A stretch of 5,918 nucleotides of DNA, from the NCBI GenBank assembly GCA_017964105.1, contig JAGCSP010000006.1, positions 1 through 5,918 of the forward strand, written 5' to 3'. This stretch comes from Clostridia bacterium (GTDB lineage: Bacteria > Bacillota > Clostridia > Christensenellales > UBA1242). Under the pieces are notes generated by a model, which worked only from the letters and a program-made list of their open reading frames with translations, was not told where the DNA came from and ran no database searches. The position numbers and the translations under genes were made by a program. This document shows, one piece after another, positions 1 to 5,734 of this stretch; position 1 is the stretch's first letter, and each line of letters opens with the position of its first letter.

Positions 1-732
1 AGATAAACAATATGCTGCCTCATCTGTAAATCCCGGTTTGCCACTTGTGCAATAATCATAATACCTAATTAGTCTATTGGTATTCACAAGTTCTGTTACC
101 CTACCAGATGGATGAACAAATTCATCAGTCCATATTTTACAATACTCATTATACAAATCATACTTAGACACTTCTTTTAGTATAATTGCAGTATCTAGCG
201 CTGTGCTATATTGGCTAGGTGCAGGCAAACCAGTAGCATTTGCATACAACGTGTTCTTCATACCCAATTCTTGCGCTTTTTTATTCATCATGCTAGTAAA
301 ATTATGTTCAGTTCCACCAATGCTTTCAGCAAGAACAATTGCACTATCATTTGCAGATGCAACCACCACACTTTTTATAAGTTCACTTACCTTATACTTG
401 CTGCCAGCATCCAAAAATGCCTGACTACCTTCTGCACTGCATGCATGGTCACTTGCAACCAACATATCTTCGAGAGTTAAATTGCCATCTTTAATATTTT
501 CTAACGTTATGAGTGTAGTCATAAGCTTACAAATACTTGCCACAGGCATTTTTTGATTTGGATTTAGTGCATGCAATATAGTATTACTATCCTTATCAAT
601 CAATATATAACTTGTAGATGAAAAATCTGCAAATGCATTTTCATTTGCATACACATAACCATTTACAATTAGTGCAAACATTGAAATAATAACACATGCA
701 AAACACGTACATTTTACAAAAATTTTTTTCAT
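1..732 (-). CDS. dacF: D-alanyl-D-alanine carboxypeptidase (DacF-like, peptidase S11 / PBP5 family), 3' end outside window
   Basis: Secreted penicillin-binding DD-carboxypeptidase that would remove the terminal D-Ala from peptidoglycan pentapeptide stems at the outer face of the membrane. 244 residues are visible; the family usually has about 370-400, so the C-terminal part lies beyond position 1. ATG at 730-732 follows AAGGGG (739-744) with 6 nt spacing. Residues 1-29 form a signal peptide (MKK start, hydrophobic core 11-23, likely cleavage after VYA 27-29 or AFA 33-35). The S11 motifs are in order: S-x-x-K as SICK at 66-69 (nucleophile S66, base K69), S-x-N as SAN at 126-128, NATGLP at 165-170, NTNRL at 217-221, and KPG at 232-234 where KTG is expected. 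The text around the last motif (GFT, EA, YCL) is otherwise typical. The name dacF rests on position downstream of deoB and the phosphorylase, as in Bacillus; sequence alone gives only the S11 family. Activity is uncertain because of the KPG change. Confidence 0.9.
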   Translation of the reverse strand, partial: MKKIFVKCTCFACVIISMFALIVNGYVYANENAFADFSSTSYILIDKDSNTILHALNPNQKMPVASICKLMTTLITLENIKDGNLTLEDMLVASDHACSAEGSQAFLDAGSKYKVSELIKSVVVASANDSAIVLAESIGGTEHNFTSMMNKKAQELGMKNTLYANATGLPAPSQYSTALDTAIILKEVSKYDLYNEYCKIWTDEFVHPSGRVTELVNTNRLIRYYDYCTSGKPGFTDEAAYCLS

Positions 733-754
733 AATTTACCCCTTATATACACTT

Positions 755-785
755 AGTATATTCAACTTTTGGTAAATTATGTAAA
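755..785 (-). promoter_or_regulatory. Possible promoter of the carboxypeptidase gene
   Basis: A TATACT hexamer (755-760) lies 19 nt downstream of TTTACA (780-785), in the gap after the lipoprotein terminator, so dacF should need its own promoter here. The 19-nt spacer is longer than the optimal 17. A 5-bp inverted repeat (TATAC/GTATA, 746-760) overlaps the -10. In Bacillus dacF is forespore-specific (sigma-F), but I see no convincing sigma-F match. Confidence 0.35.
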
Positions 786-810
786 CATTAAAAAGCACAG
801 CAAATTACAA

Positions 811-839
811 ATAAAAAGTGCTATTCGCATAGCACTTTT
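811..839 (-). terminator. Rho-independent terminator of the lipoprotein gene
   Basis: A perfect 11-bp inverted repeat (AAAAGTGCTAT / ATAGCACTTTT, 814-824 and 829-839) has a 4-nt loop and, on the minus strand, a T-rich tail. It begins inside the TAA stop codon (838-840) of the lipoprotein gene, so translation and terminator meet with no gap. It is the most convincing terminator in the window and separates the lipoprotein unit from dacF. The plus-strand reading has a shorter T run, but no plus-strand gene needs it. Confidence 0.88.
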
Positions 840-2937
840 AATCTCTTGTAATATCTGCACCTGTTGGTTGATCTTGCCAACAGTTTACACCTATTTGAAT
901 TGATAGGATTGTAACTGGTATATATGTTAAATCTAAATTATTATTTTGATTATCTGTAACATTTGAAAATGATAAGTTAACTTTTAAGAAATTATTGCCA
1001 AATATTGAGCTATCCAATTTGTAACCAAATTTGTAAATAATTTCATCATCATTAGTTACAGTGATATCATTAATGCCAAGTACAACATCTTCTGGGTCTG
1101 CATTTAATCTAGCAGTTAATGTGTACTCTGTATATAAAACAGTATCACCATCTTTTACTTCTTTACCAGTTACACCAAATGATTCTAGTTTTTCAATCAA
1201 ATCTACTCCGTCATAACCAACAAAATGATTACCCACCCATTCTGTTTTTGCTTTCTCTTCATCAACAAGATAGGTTGAACATTCGCTACTACCATCTGGA
1301 TATGTTGATGCCATAATAGCTTGTGTAAACCCATAGGTATTGCCATTTGCATCAACAATATCGACGCCGCTTGCTTTACCTTCGAATTCAACTGAAATTT
1401 CAGCACCATAATTATCGCTATAGAAAGACAAGTCATCCATAGAGATTATATTGATACCTTCGTCATATTGTTCGTTCTCTTCAGGGTCTGGTACATCAAA
1501 ATCCTTTACGATACCATCTTTTGTTCTAAATATAATTGAAATAATATTTAAATCTTTTACTGCTGGATTGTAATGAATTGCACTTGCAATATCAGTATAA
1601 TCAATGTCTTCATCATATGTTGTTGTCAAAGATCCATCAAGCATGCTTAGTGGCATTGTAAGCAATTGCAATCTTGGCAATTTGGTATATACCAATTCAT
1701 CAATTTTACCTTCGGTAAACTTTTCTTTAACAATATTCTCTACAATAGTAGCTACTACATCTTCATATGCTTTATAATTGTGACCACTTAAGAAATATCT
1801 TAAATAACTTTGATCACCGGTATCAAGTTTAGAAATACATTCGTCTGCCTTAAATCCTAAGTTGCCTGTAACAGTTATATCTCCAGTTGTAGCATTGTAT
1901 GTTACATTACCTAAACTTACATCTTTTATTGTGGTACTTTGTGCAATTTGAATTAATGCGCCTTCAGCTTCTCTTTCAAGTAATAATGCATCAGAACCAA
2001 TCACTTTTTCTAAAATATAACGCTTAATCATATTTTTATCATAAGTTAAGAAGCCCAAGTGGTTTACCATTGCACATGCTTCTGTGTAAGCATATGGATC
2101 GTATATATCAGACAATTCATCAAGAGTATATCCGGCCAATATTTCTGCAATATTTAATCTAATTATATCTTCTTCGTCTCTTGTAAATGCAGCTTTATAT
2201 GCCCACGCATAATTACTATCTGCAATATATCCATCTTCAGTAGCAGTTCTTGGATCAGACTCCATATCCACAGTAATACTATATCTATTACCAGCAATAC
2301 TATTCCATAATTGCAATGGATTAGTTGAATCTGGAGTTGTTGGAGATAATTTATCCGACCAAGAAACATGTGACATATCTGATAAGTTATAACTACTTAC
2401 TTCACTACCCATATCGTCAACCAAAGCTTTTGATGGTTGTGACACATATTTATTTGAACCATATAAACTACTTGTGATGTCTTGGTTTGTTCTACCAGTA
2501 GGATCTCCATATACAAAATTCAATCTTGTATATAAATCAAGACCAAATGCATCAATTTCTGCTTTTACAAGTTCAGCAAAAGTTACTTCTGAAGTTGAAG
2601 ACACATAGTCATTTATAAATTTACCTTCTGCACCTGGGTCAACAAATACATACATATCCTCAAATAAAGAATTGGTGAATTCTGCGGATTTCTTTCTCAT
2701 TTGTTCTGTATCTTGTACATCGATGCCAGATAAATCAGGTTTTACTGCTGAATATGTATATAATTTTGTTTCAAGAGCAGAATTATAATCTACACCTTTG
2801 GCGCTCTGAGGAACGACTGAACTATTGCTAAGACCTGATGGATCCGTACCAAATGTGCAGCCAACAACTGATGTCAACGCTGTGACACCAACAAGGGCAA
2901 CTGTTGCAAGTTTTTTGAATAACCCCATTCTCTTCAT
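838..2937 (-). CDS. Large secreted lipoprotein of unknown function (699 residues)
   Basis: I do not recognise a family. Residues 1-26 are a lipoprotein signal peptide: basic MKRMGLFKK, hydrophobic core 10-25, then VVGC at 24-27, with C27 as the predicted lipidated cysteine; the mature protein would be anchored on the outer membrane face. A Ser/Pro/Gly-rich linker follows (about 28-50). No further membrane segment is visible. The mature chain is rich in Asp/Glu and poor in Arg. A middle part (about 250-335) reads as mostly helical; 340-365 and 510-680 look beta-rich, the latter ending just before the C-terminus. The first ATG is chosen because AAAGGAG (2944-2950) stands 6 nt upstream; M4 would be too far. 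The gene lies between punA and dacF, neighbours in Bacillus, and has its own promoter and terminator. A substrate-binding, surface-structural or sporulation role are all possible; nothing in the sequence decides. Confidence 0.85.
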   Translation of the reverse strand: MKRMGLFKKLATVALVGVTALTSVVGCTFGTDPSGLSNSSVVPQSAKGVDYNSALETKLYTYSAVKPDLSGIDVQDTEQMRKKSAEFTNSLFEDMYVFVDPGAEGKFINDYVSSTSEVTFAELVKAEIDAFGLDLYTRLNFVYGDPTGRTNQDITSSLYGSNKYVSQPSKALVDDMGSEVSSYNLSDMSHVSWSDKLSPTTPDSTNPLQLWNSIAGNRYSITVDMESDPRTATEDGYIADSNYAWAYKAAFTRDEEDIIRLNIAEILAGYTLDELSDIYDPYAYTEACAMVNHLGFLTYDKNMIKRYILEKVIGSDALLLEREAEGALIQIAQSTTIKDVSLGNVTYNATTGDITVTGNLGFKADECISKLDTGDQSYLRYFLSGHNYKAYEDVVATIVENIVKEKFTEGKIDELVYTKLPRLQLLTMPLSMLDGSLTTTYDEDIDYTDIASAIHYNPAVKDLNIISIIFRTKDGIVKDFDVPDPEENEQYDEGINIISMDDLSFYSDNYGAEISVEFEGKASGVDIVDANGNTYGFTQAIMASTYPDGSSECSTYLVDEEKAKTEWVGNHFVGYDGVDLIEKLESFGVTGKEVKDGDTVLYTEYTLTARLNADPEDVVLGINDITVTNDDEIIYKFGYKLDSSIFGNNFLKVNLSFSNVTDNQNNNLDLTYIPVTILSIQIGVNCWQDQPTGADITRD

Positions 2938-2943
2938 AGGTAA

Positions 2944-2950
2944 CTCCTTT
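2944..2950 (-). promoter_or_regulatory. Strong ribosome binding site of the lipoprotein gene
   Basis: AAAGGAG lies 6 nt before the ATG at 2935-2937. It decides between the two nearby ATG codons (residues 1 and 4) in favour of the first and is the best Shine-Dalgarno match in the window. Confidence 0.8.
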
Positions 2951-2959
2951 AATAGTTAT

Positions 2960-2988
2960 ATTGTACTAAAAGTTTATAAAAATGTAAA
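2960..2988 (-). promoter_or_regulatory. Sigma-A-type promoter of the lipoprotein gene
   Basis: TTTACA (2983-2988) and TACAAT (2960-2965) are each one base off consensus and are separated by exactly 17 nt. This is the best promoter match in the window. Transcription would start roughly 15 nt before the ribosome site. It implies a vegetative, housekeeping-sigma unit independent of the deoB-punA operon, although no strong terminator separates the two, so read-through is also possible. Confidence 0.7.
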
Positions 2989-2997
2989 TACATTTTT
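2978..2997. repeat. Palindrome overlapping the -35 of the lipoprotein promoter (operator candidate)
   Basis: Two 9-nt arms, AAAAATGTA (2978-2986) and TACATTTTT (2989-2997), are perfect inverted repeats around a 2-nt centre and cover the whole -35 element. Such a compact dyad suits a dimeric repressor site (core TGTA-NN-TACA). The alternative is a weak AT-rich terminator of punA, since it lies a few bases after the punA stop codon; the 2-nt centre and nearly all-AT stem make that less convincing. I know of no regulator to assign. Confidence 0.4.
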
Positions 2998-3002
2998 TTA
3001 AA

Positions 3003-3848
3003 TTACATATTTGAAACAAAATTGAGTATAATCTCTTTCAACTTTGGTTTACATTCGTTAGCTGTAGCAACAACTTCAGCGTGGCTAAGTGGTTTTGGAA
3101 GTATTCCTGCAGCCATATTTGTAATAAGTGACAATCCGGCCACTTCCATGCCATAGTATCTTGCCATAATCACTTCACACACAGTGCTCATACCAACGGC
3201 ATCTGCACCAAGTGTTCTAAATGCACGCACTTCTGCAGGTGTTTCATAGTTTGGGCCAGATGTTTGAAGATATGTCCCCACATGGCACTTTGCACCAGCT
3301 TTAGCACAAATTGATTTCAACTTAGCAATATATTCTTTGTTATATGGCTCAGACATATCTGTAAATTTAATTGTGCCATCATCTTCAACATTGCCAATAA
3401 GTGGATTTGCACCAAGCATATTAATGTGGTCACCAATAATCATAATATCTCCAGGTTTATAACTCTCGTTAATACCACCAGCAGCATTACTAAGCACTAA
3501 TTTTTTAACACCTAATGCATTCATTATTTTTACTAAAATAACTGTGTCTTGAATGTCATGACCTTCGTAGTAATGAAATCTGCCTTGCATAATGCACACA
3601 TTTTTGCCAGCAAGCTTACCGAAAATAAAGTTGCCACTGTGGCCAACAACATGACATTTTGGCATACCCTTAATTGAAGAATAAGGAACAACAATTTGAT
3701 TCTCAACCAAACTGGCAGTTACTTCACCCCAGCCACTACCTAAAAACATTGCAATTTCTGGTGCAACAGTTATATTACTTTTAATTTGATTTACAATTTT
3801 TTCAATTTGCTTTTCGCTAGTTTTCTTAAAACTCTTTTCATTAATCAT
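3003..3848 (-). CDS. punA: Purine nucleoside phosphorylase, trimeric PNP-I family
   Basis: Cytoplasmic enzyme of purine salvage: a purine (deoxy)nucleoside plus phosphate gives the free base and (deoxy)ribose-1-phosphate. Its 281 residues are near the usual length for the trimeric family. Motifs in order: phosphate-loop GSG at 37-39, GHSG at 69-72, GRFHYYEGH at 89-97, NAAGG at 121-125, DHIN at 140-143, GPNYETPAE at 198-206 (purine-binding Glu is E202), GMST at 219-222, and ITNMAAG at 242-248 with N244 as base-contacting Asn, followed by H256. All expected catalytic and binding residues are present. Small deviations are Trp in GSGWG (usually Leu) and Cys in STVCE (usually Pro). The start overlaps the end of deoB by 8 nt, with GAGG inside deoB (3859-3862) 10 nt upstream, so translation is probably coupled. 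The product feeds DeoB. The same pair is drm-pupG in Bacillus. Confidence 0.96.
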   Translation of the reverse strand: MINEKSFKKTSEKQIEKIVNQIKSNITVAPEIAMFLGSGWGEVTASLVENQIVVPYSSIKGMPKCHVVGHSGNFIFGKLAGKNVCIMQGRFHYYEGHDIQDTVILVKIMNALGVKKLVLSNAAGGINESYKPGDIMIIGDHINMLGANPLIGNVEDDGTIKFTDMSEPYNKEYIAKLKSICAKAGAKCHVGTYLQTSGPNYETPAEVRAFRTLGADAVGMSTVCEVIMARYYGMEVAGLSLITNMAAGILPKPLSHAEVVATANECKPKLKEIILNFVSNM

Positions 3849-4998
3849 TTTTCAATTTCCTCAAAAAAGATTTATCATATTTTTTTATTCCGTAGTAATC
3901 CATAATACTCTTTGCAATATTGTCAAATCCATCTAACACACCAAGATTCACACCATGTTTTAATGATCTAGAATAAATCATTAATGGAATGTATTCACGT
4001 GAATGATCAGTGCTTGGCGTTGTAGGATCACAGCCATGATCTGCAGTAATCATTAGAATATCTTCATCATGCAAATTAGAAATAATATCTGGGATTGATT
4101 TATCAATTTCCACTAATGCATCTGCATAACCTTGTGGATTATTTCTATGGCCATATAGCATATCTGTGTCATTATAATTAGCAAATACAATACCATTAAA
4201 ATCTTTTCTTACAAGTTCTGCCATTTTTGCAATTGCTTCAGGATTTGAACGAGTATGATAACTCTCAGTCAAACCAACAAAATTAAAAATGTCTTCAATT
4301 TTGCCAACACCAATTACGTCATATCCTCTCTTTTTGAAATGTACGAGCATACTTGGTTTTGGTGGACTAAGTGCATAATCTTTACGGAATTCTGTACGAT
4401 AGAATTTGCCAACTTCACCATCAAATGGTCTTGCAATTATTCTACCGACAGAGTTTTTACCTTTCATTATCTTTCTTGCAATTTCACATATTTTATACAA
4501 TTCATCAAGTTTAAGTACACTCATATGGCATGCAATCTGTAGCACAGAGTCTGCAGAAGTGTAAATAATTGCACTCTTTTCTTTTATGCTTTGCTCGCCA
4601 AGACGTGCAATAATTTCTGTGCCCGAAGCAACTTCATTACCAATAAAATGTATTCCACATGCTTTTTCTAATTTTTTAACTAATTTTTCAGGAAATGCAT
4701 TTGGATACACTGGATATGGATGTTTAAGTTTTATTCCACTAATTTCGTAATGACCAGCAGTGGTATCTTTTGCAGGAGCAAATTCTTTTAATTTGCAATA
4801 ATCACCAACTACTTTCTCATTATGTTTAAGACCAATACCATCAATATCATACAAACCAAGTGATGCCATATTGGGCAAATCAAACTTGATTTTTTTGTAA
4901 GTATTAACAAAAGTATTACTACCTTCGTCACCAAATTTATATGCATCAGGCAATTCGCCTACGCCAAAACTATCAATTACAATTAAAAATGTACGCAT
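3841..4998 (-). CDS. deoB: Phosphopentomutase
   Basis: Interconverts (deoxy)ribose-1-phosphate and (deoxy)ribose-5-phosphate, linking nucleoside breakdown to the pentose phosphate pathway; cytoplasmic, two divalent metal ions, alkaline phosphatase superfamily. At 385 residues it is of typical length. Expected residues are visible: D9 in VIDSFGVG, T79 in KDTTAGH (the phosphorylated Thr), D150 in TSADSV, D279 and H284 in the DMLYGHR segment, D320-H321 in TADHG, and H332 in TDHSREY. The spacing of the metal ligands (5 and 11 residues) matches the Bacillus cereus enzyme. The insertion (cap) domain between about 95 and 215 is present. ATG at 4996-4998 follows AGAGG (5008-5012) with 9 nt spacing. 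It is the first gene of a two-gene operon with the phosphorylase. Minor oddity: position 81, usually Thr or Ser in KDTxxGH, is Ala, and the usual Trp of GHWE is Tyr. Confidence 0.97.
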   Translation of the reverse strand: MRTFLIVIDSFGVGELPDAYKFGDEGSNTFVNTYKKIKFDLPNMASLGLYDIDGIGLKHNEKVVGDYCKLKEFAPAKDTTAGHYEISGIKLKHPYPVYPNAFPEKLVKKLEKACGIHFIGNEVASGTEIIARLGEQSIKEKSAIIYTSADSVLQIACHMSVLKLDELYKICEIARKIMKGKNSVGRIIARPFDGEVGKFYRTEFRKDYALSPPKPSMLVHFKKRGYDVIGVGKIEDIFNFVGLTESYHTRSNPEAIAKMAELVRKDFNGIVFANYNDTDMLYGHRNNPQGYADALVEIDKSIPDIISNLHDEDILMITADHGCDPTTPSTDHSREYIPLMIYSRSLKHGVNLGVLDGFDNIAKSIMDYYGIKKYDKSFLRKLKND

Positions 4999-5023
4999 AT
5001 ATACCTACCTCTAATACATTTTT

Positions 5024-5032
5024 ATTGTACCA
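5024..5032 (-). promoter_or_regulatory. Extended -10 promoter of the deoB-punA operon
   Basis: TGGTACAAT on the minus strand matches the extended -10 form (TGn followed by a hexamer one base off TATAAT). No good -35 sits 16-18 nt upstream, which is typical of extended -10 promoters. The predicted start is near 5017, giving a leader of only about 20 nt, too short for a riboswitch. The promoter is within a few bases of the upstream hairpin. Confidence 0.55.
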
Positions 5033-5035
5033 CAG

Positions 5036-5078
5036 AAAAACTAAAATAACTACTAATTATACTATTATAGTTATTTTA
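5036..5078 (-). terminator. AT-rich hairpin at the end of spoIIM, probable weak terminator
   Basis: An 11-bp perfect inverted repeat (TAAAATAACTA / TAGTTATTTTA, 5042-5052 and 5068-5078) encloses a 15-nt loop and is followed on the minus strand by G and five T. The loop can add a short inner TAAT/ATTA pairing. It contains the TAA stop of the membrane-protein gene (5057-5059). Only one G-C pair is present, so termination may be inefficient. Because it lies exactly where the deoB -35 region would be, an operator role is an alternative. Confidence 0.55.
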
Positions 5079-5677
5079 ATGAGCGGAAGCACAAAACACC
5101 AAATTAATAACACAAACACAAAGCAAGCATACAATATTAAATATACTTTTGTATAATTTGTGGTACCTATTGTGCAACCATATTTTTTGTATATTTTGTA
5201 TCTATAGATAGCCAAGCTACTGAGTATAATAAGAATTACGTATAAAATTAAAGCAAATGGCAAAATTACAAGCAAACCATTTAAAATACCCACAAAAGAA
5301 AATAAAGCAATTAATGCGAATATTGTAAATCCAAGAATATAACCCAAAACTAAATAATACACGTAATTAATCAAATTTAAAATTAATGAATTGTTTAAAA
5401 AAATTATTGCAGCTATAAGCAATGAATAACAGATAAAATAATTAAAAAATAAACCTATACTACCCCTATCTCCACATAAAAATTTAACCAGGTTTTTATC
5501 TGGAATATTTGAAATAGTTATTACGTCTGCATATCTGGAGCATGTAAAAAGACCTGTTACTATTCCAATAACCAAAGCAATCGAAAGCGTAACAATATAC
5601 GTTTTATACTTTTTTAAAAATGTAAATATCGAATTTTTGATTCTATACGAGTTTTGCTGTGATTTTACTGATTTCAT
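5057..5677 (-). CDS. spoIIM: Probable stage II sporulation protein M (SpoIIM family membrane protein)
   Basis: SpoIIM works with SpoIID and SpoIIP at the septal and engulfing membranes, where the complex degrades peptidoglycan during engulfment. From ATG 5675-5677 the protein has 206 residues, close to the roughly 214 of the Bacillus protein. Five or six hydrophobic segments are visible (about 27-44, 76-94, 98-122, 124-157 probably two, 179-199), with a short basic N-terminus and an extracytoplasmic stretch at 45-75. The LGYILGFT segment (111-118), the following hydrophobic run and the positive segment near 159-165 resemble SpoIIM, but identity is low, so the call leans on its place between spo0A and deoB. 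An in-frame GTG at 5725 would add 16 residues; I reject it because those codons run through the terminator hairpin. Neither start has a recognisable Shine-Dalgarno. Codons are more AT-rich than in the enzyme genes, as is common for membrane proteins. Confidence 0.62.
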   Translation of the reverse strand: MKSVKSQQNSYRIKNSIFTFLKKYKTYIVTLSIALVIGIVTGLFTCSRYADVITISNIPDKNLVKFLCGDRGSIGLFFNYFICYSLLIAAIIFLNNSLILNLINYVYYLVLGYILGFTIFALIALFSFVGILNGLLVILPFALILYVILIILSSLAIYRYKIYKKYGCTIGTTNYTKVYLILYACFVFVLLIWCFVLPLIKITIIV

Positions 5678-5705
5678 AAAAAAACTAAGCAATTTTTTGC
5701 TTAGT
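5678..5705 (-). terminator. Rho-independent terminator of spo0A
   Basis: A 9-bp perfect stem (ACTAAGCAA / TTGCTTAGT, 5697-5705 and 5684-5692) with a 4-nt loop is followed by an uninterrupted run of seven T on the minus strand. It starts about 30 nt after the spo0A stop codon. The T run touches the ATG of the next gene at 5677, so the terminator occupies the whole position where that gene's ribosome site would be. Confidence 0.8.
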
Positions 5706-5731
5706 ATAATATATGCAAGATGCACTAATAA
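5703..5731 (-). promoter_or_regulatory. Tentative promoter for spoIIM overlapping the spo0A terminator
   Basis: TATACT (5703-5708) stands 17 nt from TTATTA (5726-5731), a poor -35. A start near 5696 would fall in the hairpin loop, so the transcript would lack the left arm and escape the terminator, leaving a leader of about 20 nt. A sporulation sigma factor could equally be used; I see no clear sigma-E or sigma-F match. Confidence 0.25.
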
Positions 5732-5734
5732 TTA

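Noticed and set aside
203..480. Plus-strand open frames opposite the carboxypeptidase gene
   Set aside because: They are antisense to a well-supported coding sequence, have no ribosome site and resemble nothing; they are by-products of the codon pattern.
628..649. 8-bp inverted repeat TGCAAATG / CATTTGCA with 6-nt loop
   Set aside because: It lies wholly within the dacF signal-peptide coding region, built from repeated Asn and Ala codons; there is no T tract and no reason to think it regulatory.
746..760. 5-bp dyad TATAC / GTATA near the dacF -10 as an operator
   Set aside because: It is short, made of bases common in such DNA, and partly the -10 element itself; it is mentioned with the promoter only.
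4999..5023. Purine riboswitch ahead of deoB-punA
   Set aside because: The predicted leader is about 20 nt, far too short for an aptamer, and no conserved purine-riboswitch elements are seen.
5675..5725. GTG at 5725 as start of the SpoIIM-like protein
   Set aside because: The extra 16 codons run through the spo0A terminator stem and T tract and no ribosome site precedes the GTG. ATG 5677 gives a length and N-terminus closer to SpoIIM.
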